Shown one piece after another: positions 1 through 7,680 of a stretch of DNA of 64,000 bases; the stretch's first letter is position 1, and every line of letters starts with the position of its first letter. The stretch is taken from the NCBI RefSeq assembly GCF_040545475.1, contig NZ_JBEPMA010000005.1, positions 81,877-145,876 on the forward strand, given 5' to 3'. The notes beneath the pieces were generated by a model. That model did no database searches and had not been told where the DNA came from. It worked only from the letters and a program-made list of their open reading frames with translations. Both the position numbers and the translations under genes were made by a program. This DNA is from Peptoniphilus_A olsenii. GTDB taxonomy: Bacteria > Bacillota > Clostridia > Tissierellales > Peptoniphilaceae.

Positions 1-123
1 AATATAGCTATTTTTGATGCAGAAAATATAGATTATACACTGTATTTCTTCGCAACAAATTTAATAAAACAAGTTTACATTGATGGAAAACTTGTTGTTG
101 AAGATAGACAATTAGTAAAATAA
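1..123 (+). CDS. C-terminal end of an amidohydrolase-family enzyme, probably imidazolonepropionase
   Basis: The window opens inside a reading frame of 40 codons that ends in TAA. The tail contains NLIKQVYIDGKLVVEDRQ, the closing beta-strand pattern of the composite amidohydrolase fold (a short strand, then DGK-VV-D), where the C-terminus returns to the N-terminal beta-sandwich. Imidazolonepropionase (HutI) ends with a similar NLV-x-VIKxGK stretch, and the genes downstream (hutH, ftcD) are the rest of the histidine pathway, so HutI is the best guess. An SsnA-type or other aminohydrolase remains possible, because none of the metal-binding part is in the window. A strong terminator follows 10 bases after the stop, so this is the last gene of its transcript. 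Confidence 0.55.
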   Translation, partial: NIAIFDAENIDYTLYFFATNLIKQVYIDGKLVVEDRQLVK

Positions 124-133
124 TTAAATTATT

Positions 134-165
134 GGCTGACCTTGATTTTGGGGTCAGCCTTTTAT
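134..165 (+). terminator. Rho-independent terminator after the amidohydrolase gene
   Basis: GGCTGACC at 134-141 pairs perfectly with GGTCAGCC at 152-159 around a 10-base loop and is followed by a T-rich run. It closes the upstream transcript. Confidence 0.9.
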
Positions 166-596
166 ATTTTTATTAATGAAAACTTTATCCTAATATTTTA
201 CAATTTTTATGTCAATTTTAGAATAAATTATTGTAATATTATGATAAAAATAAATTATTTATATTTAACTTATATTAAAATGAAATTCAAAATTATTTTT
301 CTATACATTATAAAAGAAATGTATGTATGAAAATAGTAATTGAGTGAATTAATAAACATTAGTACATTGAGATTATTGAATTACACGATAATATATTAGC
401 GATAAAACTTGTTAATATATTGTGCTTTTTATTGTAATTAGAAGATGATTTCGATTAAATGATTGACTTTTTGTTATATTTGGACTAAAATTTATGTAGA
501 AAACATTTTCAGTAATACATAATTCTTTGTAAAATTGTATTACAGGCGTATTAATAGACAATATTGCCTAAATGACACTATTGAGGAGGTATTTTT
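166..596 (+). other. AT-rich intergenic region with one clear promoter
   Basis: About 430 bases carry no convincing gene. A 62-codon frame at 142-330 starts inside the terminator stem, has no ribosome site and encodes an AT-driven Ile/Tyr/Phe/Asn-rich string, so I do not call it. A 9-base inverted repeat (AATATATTA / TAATATATT) lies near 388-420; with this base composition it may be chance. The promoter at 463-491 is the only signal I trust. Confidence 0.6.
463..491 (+). promoter_or_regulatory. Sigma-A promoter for the NhaC-family antiporter gene
   Basis: TTGACT at 463-468 and TAAAAT at 486-491 are separated by 17 bases, each one mismatch from consensus. Transcription would start near 498, leaving a leader of roughly 100 bases before the gene at 597. 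Confidence 0.65.
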
Positions 597-2132
597 ATGA
601 AAAACGAAGGTCAAAAAACCGTTAGACTGCCTAGTATGTTTGAAGCACTACTACCTATTTTAATTATGGTTGCTCTAATGGTATATGTTTTCAAGTTTAG
701 TGACGAAGCTTATAACGCTGCTCATATGCCACTAATAGTTGGTACGAGTGTTACTGTAGCCATTGGTATTTTATGTGGTCACAGTTTTGATGAAATGATG
801 GAAGGTATAGTTGAAAGAATTACTGCTACTCTTGATGCAATTCTAATTCTACTTACAGTAGGTCTTTTAGTATCATCTTTCATGATTTCAGGTTCTATAC
901 CAGCGTTAATTTATTATGGACTTCAATTTTTATCACCACAAACGTTTCTTCCTATTGGATGTATTCTTTGTGCTGTAGTTGGAGCTGCTTGTGGTTCTTC
1001 ATGGACTGCTACGGCAACTGTAGGGATTGCATTTATGACAATCGGACAAGGACTTGGCATGAGTCCAGCCCTTACAGCAGGTATGGTAATATCTGGAGCA
1101 TATGTTGGAGATAAATTCTCTCCACTATCTGATACTACTAACTTAGCTGCTGGTATTTCTGGTACTGGTTTATTTGATCACGTAGCTGCAATGGTATCCA
1201 CAACTGGTCCAACTTTCTTAATAGCAATTATTCTTTACGCTATTTTAGGAATGAATATATCAGGTGCTGGTTATGATGCTTCTATAGCTGATGGTATTAG
1301 AGAAGCAATAGCTGCTAACTTTAATGTCAATCCATTGGTTCTTTTACCTATAGTTTTAATAGTTTTAATAATGGTATTTAGAATACCTGGACTTTTAGGT
1401 GTATTGGCATCAGTACTTGTTGGTATCATTTTTGCACAAATATTCCAAGAAACACGTTCACTTGCTGATATTTTCTCTATATTACACTATGGTCCTGAAA
1501 TTGAAACAGGAAATGAGTTTTTAGATAAAGCTTTAGCTAAAGGCGGTATGGATAACCAAATGTGGACTATCAACTTGATTTTACTTGCTGTTTCATTTGG
1601 TGGAGCACTTGAAAAATGTGGTATTGTTGAAAGACTATTTGGTGAACTTAAAAATAAAATTAATTCTGTATCAGGTTTGTTATTAACTACAATGCTTACA
1701 TCAATATTCTGTGATGCTGCAATGTGTGACCAATTCTTAGGAATTGGTGTTCCTGCACCATTATATGAAGATAAATTTGATGAACTTGGACTTGCAAGAA
1801 ATATGATGTCTAGAACACTTGAAGATGCAGGTACACTTTGGGCAGTAATGTTTCCATGGACAGCATGTGGTGCTTACCAACACGCAACACTTGGTGTCAA
1901 TCCATTCTTATTCTTCCCATTCGCATTTGTTAACTTGCTAAATCCAATCTATGCATATATAACGGCAGCATTAGGTAGAAATATTTTCTGGGCTGATGGA
2001 TCTTATACAAACTTATTCGGTAAGACTACTATGAAAAAACAAGCAAAAGCTCCAGAAGAAGCTAGAGAAATTGCTATGGCAGCACTTGAAAAAAGACGTG
2101 CCGAAGGCAAAGCTCCTAGAGTTGAAGCTTAA
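597..2132 (+). CDS. NhaC-family Na+/H+ antiporter-like transporter
   Basis: A 511-residue polytopic inner-membrane protein with a well spaced GAGGAGGT ribosome site. The Cys/Gly/Ser-rich CGSSWTATATVG and the GDKFSPLSDTTNLAA stretch are hallmarks of the NhaC family, which includes Na+/H+ antiporters and the malate/Na+-lactate/H+ antiporter MleN. Roughly 11-12 hydrophobic segments are visible, followed by a charged cytosolic tail rich in Lys, Glu and Ala. It sits between a probable hutI and hutH, so it may serve histidine catabolism, either by balancing sodium and protons or by exchanging histidine-pathway compounds. Substrate cannot be read from the sequence. The family call is firm; the link to histidine is inference from position. 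Confidence 0.85.
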   Translation: MKNEGQKTVRLPSMFEALLPILIMVALMVYVFKFSDEAYNAAHMPLIVGTSVTVAIGILCGHSFDEMMEGIVERITATLDAILILLTVGLLVSSFMISGSIPALIYYGLQFLSPQTFLPIGCILCAVVGAACGSSWTATATVGIAFMTIGQGLGMSPALTAGMVISGAYVGDKFSPLSDTTNLAAGISGTGLFDHVAAMVSTTGPTFLIAIILYAILGMNISGAGYDASIADGIREAIAANFNVNPLVLLPIVLIVLIMVFRIPGLLGVLASVLVGIIFAQIFQETRSLADIFSILHYGPEIETGNEFLDKALAKGGMDNQMWTINLILLAVSFGGALEKCGIVERLFGELKNKINSVSGLLLTTMLTSIFCDAAMCDQFLGIGVPAPLYEDKFDELGLARNMMSRTLEDAGTLWAVMFPWTACGAYQHATLGVNPFLFFPFAFVNLLNPIYAYITAALGRNIFWADGSYTNLFGKTTMKKQAKAPEEAREIAMAALEKRRAEGKAPRVEA

Positions 2133-2163
2133 TTAAGATTAAAATTTAGAAAGAAGTGATTAA

Positions 2164-2670
2164 ATGGCAGAAATAAGTTTGCCTTGGGAAAATGATAGTG
2201 AAGTAATTGAATATGAATATGTTAATCCTAGGAAGAGCTTTTCCGAAAAGTATGCCTATGTAATCACTTTTGCTTTAATAGGTTTAGGTATTTTTACAAA
2301 GTATAAACTGACTTTGTTTTTAGCTCTATTGTTGTTGCTGTCTCTTATTACTAAAAGATATGTGGCAGCAACCTCTAAAGGGCTTGAGATGTTTACTGAT
2401 ATGAAAATATCAAAAACGCATACTATTTGGGATTGGTCAGAAATTGATGCAATAACTTATGAAAAGAAACACGAGCAACCTGGGCTCATACTATTATATT
2501 TTACTAAAGGTGATATTACCAAAAGATTTTTCTTCAAAGATAAGGATAAAGAAGAAGTCTTTGATTTAGCTCATAAATATAATAGAAAAATAAAGGTTTA
2601 TAATGCACATGACTACAAGAATAGTCTAAAAGATTCATATAAAAATATTAAAAAATTAAAGAAAAAATAG
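2164..2670 (+). CDS. Small membrane protein with a two-helix hairpin and a PH-like cytosolic domain
   Basis: A 168-residue protein with an acidic N-terminus, two adjacent transmembrane segments at about residues 30-70 separated only by a short FTKYKLT turn, and a C-terminal soluble part. That part contains alternating beta-strands (SKGLEMFTDMKISK, IWDWSEIDAITYE, PGLILLYFTKG) and then a helix, the layout of bacterial PH-type (YcxB-like) domains. The end is very Lys-rich. It starts 31 bases after the antiporter gene with a GAAGTGA site and probably shares its transcript. I recognise no specific family; the PH assignment rests on layout only. A role in modulating or anchoring the neighbouring transporter is possible but unsupported. 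Confidence 0.6.
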   Translation: MAEISLPWENDSEVIEYEYVNPRKSFSEKYAYVITFALIGLGIFTKYKLTLFLALLLLLSLITKRYVAATSKGLEMFTDMKISKTHTIWDWSEIDAITYEKKHEQPGLILLYFTKGDITKRFFFKDKDKEEVFDLAHKYNRKIKVYNAHDYKNSLKDSYKNIKKLKKK

Positions 2671-2781
2671 TGCATTAATTAAAAATAAATAAAGATATTA
2701 ATGATACAATTAATATAGAAACATAAAATATAAAGTACGGTATTTTTTAAAGTGCATTTTTACAAAAAATTTAAGAATACT

Positions 2782-2809
2782 TTGTTACTTTATATTTTTT
2801 GGGTATAAT
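2782..2809 (+). promoter_or_regulatory. Probable promoter of hutH
   Basis: TTGTTA at 2782-2787 and a perfect TATAAT at 2804-2809 are 16 bases apart, just upstream of hutH. The start site would be near 2816, giving a short leader. Confidence 0.55.
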
Positions 2810-2845
2810 GTAGTTAGTGATTTAAATGAAAGGAATGAAATAATC

Positions 2846-4384
2846 ATGGAAAAAGTTGTATTAACAGGTAATAATCTAGATCTTGAACAATTAGTAGCAG
2901 TAGCCAGAGGTCATGTTCAAGCTGAAATTGATGAAAAGGCTATCGCTGATGTAAACAAATCTAGACAATATGTTGAAGAAATTGTTGAAGAAGAAAGAGT
3001 TGTTTATGGTATCAACACTGGATTTGGTTCTCTATCAAGAGTTTCAATTTCTAAGGAAGACTCCACACAACTTCAAGAAAACATTATCAGAACTCATGCA
3101 TCTGGATTCGGTGACCCTCTTCCAGAAGATGAAGTTAGAGCCATAATGCTTATTAGAATTAATTCACTTTTAAAAGGTGTTTCTGGAATTAGACTTTCCA
3201 CAATTGAACTATTATTAGATATGCTAAACAAAAATGTAGTTCCATTTATTCCAGAAAAAGGTTCTTTAGGAGCATCAGGAGATTTAGCTCCACTAGCTCA
3301 TATGGTTCTTCCTATGCTTGGTCTTGGTAAAGCTTATTATGATGGTGAGCTTTTACAAGGAAAAGAGGCTATGCAAAAAGCTGGACTTGAACCTATTGAT
3401 TTAGCTGCAAAAGAAGGACTTGCATTAATCAATGGTACAACAGTATTAACTGCCACAGGTGCATTAGCTCTTTATGATTCTATTAATCTATCAAAACTTG
3501 CAGATATTGCTGGTGCAATGACAGTTGAATCCGCAAGAGGAATTATAGATGCATTCTGGGAAGAACTTCATACAATTAGACCACATGAAGGTTCTCTTGA
3601 AACTGCTAAAAATTTAAGAAATTTATTAGAAGGCTCAACTTATGTAACTCATACAGCTGAACTTAGAGTTCAAGATGCTTATACTTTAAGATGTATGCCA
3701 CAAGTTCACGGTGCAAGTAAAGATACTATTGAATATGTTAAGAAAAAAGTAGAAATTGAATTAAACTCAGCTACAGATAACCCTATTATCACTCATGATG
3801 GTATGGTAATTTCTGGTGGAAACTTCCATGGAGAATTAATGGCTCAACCATTTGATTTCTTGGCGATTGCTACTTCTGAACTTGGAAATATTTCTGAAAG
3901 AAGAATAGAAAGACTTGTAAATACAACTCTTTCTGGTATGCCATCATTCTTAGTTAAACACCCTGGACTTAACTCAGGTTTCATGATTACTCAATATGCA
4001 GCAGCAGCTTTAGCATCAGAAAACAAAACACTTTCTCATCCAGCAAGCGTAGATTCAATTACATCATGTGAAAACCAAGAAGACTTTGTTTCAATGGGTA
4101 ACTGGGCTTCAAGAAAAGTAAGAGAAGTAGTTAAAAATGTTTATAGAATTTTAGCAACTGAAATTATGATTGCAGCTCAAGCTATTGACTTTAGAATGGA
4201 AATGGAAGACAACAAGTTTGAATTAGGTAAAGGAACAAAAGTTGCTTACGATGCAATTAGAGAAGCTGTTGATTTCATAGAACAAGATTCAAATATTGAA
4301 ATATATGACGAATTAGAAAAAGCACAAGAAGTATTGACTTCAGGGAAATTACTTGAAGCTGTTGAAAAGGCTGTTGAGCTATAA
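2846..4384 (+). CDS. hutH: Histidine ammonia-lyase
   Basis: This 512-residue cytosolic enzyme removes ammonia from L-histidine to give trans-urocanate, the first step of histidine catabolism. Its length matches the family. The GSLGASGDLAPLAH motif is present, with Ala143-Ser144-Gly145 forming the methylidene-imidazolone cofactor by self-cyclisation. The family blocks YGINTGFG near residue 54, NSATDNPI and GGNFHGE around 315-335 and the Gln/Tyr-bearing ITQYAAAALASE are intact. Urocanase is not in the window; it should lie further upstream or elsewhere. A promoter at 2782-2809 suggests hutH can be transcribed alone, and the next operon has its own promoter. Confidence 0.97.
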   Translation: MEKVVLTGNNLDLEQLVAVARGHVQAEIDEKAIADVNKSRQYVEEIVEEERVVYGINTGFGSLSRVSISKEDSTQLQENIIRTHASGFGDPLPEDEVRAIMLIRINSLLKGVSGIRLSTIELLLDMLNKNVVPFIPEKGSLGASGDLAPLAHMVLPMLGLGKAYYDGELLQGKEAMQKAGLEPIDLAAKEGLALINGTTVLTATGALALYDSINLSKLADIAGAMTVESARGIIDAFWEELHTIRPHEGSLETAKNLRNLLEGSTYVTHTAELRVQDAYTLRCMPQVHGASKDTIEYVKKKVEIELNSATDNPIITHDGMVISGGNFHGELMAQPFDFLAIATSELGNISERRIERLVNTTLSGMPSFLVKHPGLNSGFMITQYAAAALASENKTLSHPASVDSITSCENQEDFVSMGNWASRKVREVVKNVYRILATEIMIAAQAIDFRMEMEDNKFELGKGTKVAYDAIREAVDFIEQDSNIEIYDELEKAQEVLTSGKLLEAVEKAVEL

Positions 4385-4388
4385 TTAT

Positions 4389-4416
4389 TTGACTTAAAAA
4401 TATTAACTTATATAAT
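4389..4416 (+). promoter_or_regulatory. Promoter of the ftcD-fhs-fchA-glmL operon
   Basis: TTGACT at 4389-4394 and perfect TATAAT at 4411-4416 with a 16-base spacer. No terminator is visible between hutH and this promoter, so read-through from hutH is also likely. Confidence 0.65.
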
Positions 4417-4468
4417 TAAGATGGTTAACAAAAATTCATATATTAAATAATTAAGGAGGAAATTTAAA

Positions 4469-5362
4469 TTGAAAAGAGTAATGTGTATCCCAAACTATTC
4501 TGAAGGACGTGATCTTGACGTAGTTGAAAAGATTGCAGATTGTTTCAGAGCTAAAGAAAATATCAAATTATTAGACTATCAACCAGATGCTGACCACAAT
4601 AGAACTGTGGTTGAAGTTATTGGTGAACCTAAAGCAGTTATTGATGCTGTAATCGAATCTGTAAAAGTTGCTACAGAATTAATAGATATGTCTAAACATA
4701 AAGGTGCTCACCCAAGAATGGGTGCAGTTGATGTTGTTCCATTTATTCCGATTACAGAAACAGATACAGAAGAATGTGTTGAATTTGCTAAAGAAGTAGG
4801 AAAAGCTATTGGAGATATGGGTATACCTGTATATCTATATGAAGATGCAGCTACTAAACCTGAAAGAAAAAATTTAGCAAAAGTTAGAAAAGGACAATAC
4901 GAAGGTTTCTTCGATAAAATTAAAGAAGAAGAATGGAAACCAGACTTTGGTCCTCAAGAAATGAATGAAAAATCAGGAGCAACTGCAGTAGCAGCAAGAT
5001 TCCATTTAGTGGCATTCAATGTAAACTTAGATACACCTAATGTTGAAATAGCTGATAAAATTGCAAAAACAGTTCGTCACATTGGTGGAGGTCTAAGATT
5101 TGTTAAAGCAATTGGTCTTTCATTAGAAGAAAAAGGACAAACTCAAGTTTCAATGAACCTTGTAAACTTTGAAAAAACTGCTATTTACCAAGCTCTTGAA
5201 ATGGTAAAATCAGAAGCAAAACGCTATGGAGTTACAGTTGTAAATACTGAACTTATTGGATTATTACCACTTCAAGCTCTAATTGATAGTGCTGCATATT
5301 ATATGCAAATAGATGGATTTAGCTCAGAACAAGTTATAGAAACAATGTTAATAGGGGAATAA
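4469..5362 (+). CDS. ftcD: Glutamate formimidoyltransferase
   Basis: A 297-residue single-function enzyme that moves the formimino group of N-formimino-L-glutamate to tetrahydrofolate and releases glutamate. In animals this activity is fused to a cyclodeaminase; here, as in many Firmicutes, the cyclodeaminase (fchA) is a separate gene two positions downstream. The N-terminal PNYSEGRD and the HKGAHPRMGAVDVVPF block are present; His81 corresponds to the catalytic histidine of the family. The start is TTG at 4469, 8 bases after AAGGAGGA; the next in-frame ATG at 4481 would cut into the conserved first beta-strand. It is followed after 3 bases by fhs, so the two are probably translationally coupled. 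Confidence 0.95.
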   Translation: MKRVMCIPNYSEGRDLDVVEKIADCFRAKENIKLLDYQPDADHNRTVVEVIGEPKAVIDAVIESVKVATELIDMSKHKGAHPRMGAVDVVPFIPITETDTEECVEFAKEVGKAIGDMGIPVYLYEDAATKPERKNLAKVRKGQYEGFFDKIKEEEWKPDFGPQEMNEKSGATAVAARFHLVAFNVNLDTPNVEIADKIAKTVRHIGGGLRFVKAIGLSLEEKGQTQVSMNLVNFEKTAIYQALEMVKSEAKRYGVTVVNTELIGLLPLQALIDSAAYYMQIDGFSSEQVIETMLIGE

Positions 5363-5365
5363 TTT

Positions 5366-7045
5366 ATGGCATTTAAAACAGATATACAAATAGCAGATGA
5401 AGCAAAAATGCTACCAATAGAAGAAGTAGCAGCAAAAGTAGGAATAGAAAACGATGACCTTGAACATTATGGAAAATATAAAGCAAAAATAAGCTGGGAC
5501 GCAATAAAAAGAATAAATGACGAAAACAAAGACGGAAAACTAATATTAGTGTCAGCAATAAGTCCAACACCAGCAGGAGAAGGAAAATCAACTGTTTCCA
5601 TAGGATTAACACAAGGTTTAAATAAAATAGGCAAAAAATCAGCAGTAGCGCTACGTGAACCATCACTAGGACCAGTATTTGGAGTAAAAGGTGGAGCAGC
5701 AGGTGGAGGATACTCTCAAGTAGTACCAATGGAAGATATTAACCTTCACTTCACAGGCGACCTACACGCAATGACAGCAGCAAATAACCTTATCTCAGCA
5801 TGCATAGATAACCATATTCACCAAGGAAATGCACTAAGAATAGACTCAAGACAAATAACTTGGAAAAGAGTTATCGACATGAACGATAGAGCACTTAGAA
5901 ATGTAGTAATCTCATTAGGAAAAAAAGCAGATGGCTTTCCAAGAGAAGATCATTTCATGATAACAGTAGCATCAGAAATAATGGCAGTATTATGTCTATC
6001 AGAAAGCCTAACAGACCTAAAAGAAAGACTAGGCAAAATGATAGTAGCATACAATTTAGATGGAGATCCAATAACAGTAGCAAACCTTGAAATAGAAGGA
6101 GCAGTAGCAATGCTACTAAAGGATGCATTAAAACCAAATCTAGTACAAACACTAGAAAACACACCAGCATTTATTCATGGAGGACCATTTGCAAATATAG
6201 CCCATGGATGTAACTCAATACTAGCAACAAGATTAGCACTAAAAACAAGCGATTATGCAATAACAGAAGCAGGATTTGGTGCAGACTTAGGTGCAGAAAA
6301 ATTCATGGATATCAAATGTAGAGTAGCAGATTTAAAACCAGATGCAGTTGTAATTGTTGCAACAATCAAAGCTCTAAAAATGCATGGTGGAGTAGATAAA
6401 AAAGATCTAAAACCAGAAAACGTGGAAGCATTAGAAAAAGGATTCGAAAACTTAAAAAGACATGTAAAAAATGTTAAAAAATTCGGAGTGCCAGCAATAA
6501 TTGCAATCAACAGATTCGAATCAGATACAGAAAAAGAAATCGCAAAATTAGAAGAACTATGCGAAGAACTTGGAGTAAGAATCTCACTATGTGACTGTTT
6601 CGCCAAAGGTGGAGAAGGAGCAGAAGATTTAGCGAAACAATTAGTAGACCTAATTGACGAAGAAGAAAATAACTTCAAACCACTTTATGACGTAGAAGGA
6701 ACAATTGAAGAAAAAGTAAACACAATAGTAAAAGAAATCTATGGTGGAAGACAAGCAAACTTCACAAAAGCTGCACAAAACCAAGCTAAAAAACTAGAAG
6801 CAATAGGACTTGACAGACTTCCAATATGTGTAGCAAAAACACAATTCTCATTTACAGATGACCAAAAAGTAATGGGAGCACCAAGTGATTTTGATATAGA
6901 AATTCAAGATGTAAGAGTATCAGCGGGAGCTGGATTTATAGTAGTTCAAACATCAAATATCATGGTAATGCCAGGACTTCCAAAAGTACCTGCTGCAAAT
7001 AAAATGGATATTGAAAACGATGGAACTATTACAGGTTTATTCTAG
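5366..7045 (+). CDS. fhs: Formate--tetrahydrofolate ligase
   Basis: A 559-residue enzyme joining formate and tetrahydrofolate at the cost of ATP. In purine and amino-acid fermenters it runs backwards, making formate and ATP from 10-formyl-THF, which fits its place between ftcD and fchA. The P-loop PTPAGEGKST lies at residues 67-76, and the family blocks LREPSLGPVFGVKGGAAGGGY and HGGPFANIAHG are intact. Length is normal. Codon use differs from hutH and ftcD: all nine Ile codons in the first 74 are ATA and all Ala codons there are GCA, a bias that persists through most of the gene. This bias also opens long spurious Leu-rich frames on the other strand. Confidence 0.97.
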   Translation: MAFKTDIQIADEAKMLPIEEVAAKVGIENDDLEHYGKYKAKISWDAIKRINDENKDGKLILVSAISPTPAGEGKSTVSIGLTQGLNKIGKKSAVALREPSLGPVFGVKGGAAGGGYSQVVPMEDINLHFTGDLHAMTAANNLISACIDNHIHQGNALRIDSRQITWKRVIDMNDRALRNVVISLGKKADGFPREDHFMITVASEIMAVLCLSESLTDLKERLGKMIVAYNLDGDPITVANLEIEGAVAMLLKDALKPNLVQTLENTPAFIHGGPFANIAHGCNSILATRLALKTSDYAITEAGFGADLGAEKFMDIKCRVADLKPDAVVIVATIKALKMHGGVDKKDLKPENVEALEKGFENLKRHVKNVKKFGVPAIIAINRFESDTEKEIAKLEELCEELGVRISLCDCFAKGGEGAEDLAKQLVDLIDEEENNFKPLYDVEGTIEEKVNTIVKEIYGGRQANFTKAAQNQAKKLEAIGLDRLPICVAKTQFSFTDDQKVMGAPSDFDIEIQDVRVSAGAGFIVVQTSNIMVMPGLPKVPAANKMDIENDGTITGLF

Positions 7046-7053
7046 GAGGAAAA

Positions 7054-7680
7054 ATGCTTAAAGATTTAAATATTGTAGAATTTGCAAATGAAACTGCTTC
7101 TAATTCACCAGCACCAGGTGGTGGATCAATAGCTGCACTTAATGCGGCTATTGCAGCTTCACTTTTGTCAATGGTAGCTAATCTTACAATTGGCAAAAAA
7201 AGATATATGGATGTAAATGACAGAATGGAAGAAATTGCAGCTGAGCTTGTAAAATATAAAGATGAATTTGTTGATGGAATTGACAAAGATGCGAACTCAT
7301 TTAATGGAGTTATGGATGCTATGAAACTTCCAAAGGAAACTGAAGAAGAAAAAAGCATTAGATCCGATAAAATTCAAGAAGGTTATAAAGAAGCTATTGA
7401 TGTTCCTCTAGGACTAGGTACTAAAGTAACTGAACTTTATGATTATGCAAGAGAACTAGCAGAAACTGGTAACTCAAATGCTATAACTGACGTTGCTGTT
7501 GCTGTTATTAATATTAAATCAGCAGTAGAAGGAGCATTCCTAAACGTTATAATTAATCTAAATTCATTAAAAGATGAAAATTATAGACATGAATTAGAAG
7601 AAAAAATGGACGCTGTAAGATCAATTGTAGCTAAAAATCATGAAGAAATCATGAAAATAGTTGACGAAAAATTAGCGTGA
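7054..7680 (+). CDS. fchA: Formimidoyltetrahydrofolate cyclodeaminase
   Basis: A 208-residue enzyme that cyclises 5-formimino-THF to 5,10-methenyl-THF with release of ammonia, the step after FtcD. The N-terminal APGGGSIAALNAAIAASLL is the signature of the cyclodeaminase fold, and the rest is almost all helical, as in the family. Length fits the stand-alone bacterial form. It starts 8 bases after fhs with an AGGAGGAAAA ribosome site. The methenyl-THF produced would need a cyclohydrolase/dehydrogenase (FolD or FchA-type cyclohydrolase), not in this window, to reach 10-formyl-THF for fhs. The stop overlaps the GTG start of the next gene. Confidence 0.95.
   Translation: MLKDLNIVEFANETASNSPAPGGGSIAALNAAIAASLLSMVANLTIGKKRYMDVNDRMEEIAAELVKYKDEFVDGIDKDANSFNGVMDAMKLPKETEEEKSIRSDKIQEGYKEAIDVPLGLGTKVTELYDYARELAETGNSNAITDVAVAVINIKSAVEGAFLNVIINLNSLKDENYRHELEEKMDAVRSIVAKNHEEIMKIVDEKLA

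Noticed and set aside
142..330. 62-codon frame on the plus strand
   Set aside because: It starts inside the terminator hairpin, has no ribosome site and has the composition of translated AT-rich spacer.
4418..4432. Half Rex site (TTAACAA) upstream of ftcD
   Set aside because: The other half does not match TTGTTAA at the required spacing.
5230..5366. Search for a tetrahydrofolate riboswitch before fhs
   Set aside because: Only a 3-base gap separates ftcD and fhs, and none of the conserved riboswitch core is seen.
5373..5729. 118-codon Leu-rich frame antisense to fhs, with similar ones near 5955-6170
   Set aside because: A by-product of the A-ending codon bias in fhs; no start signal or domain.
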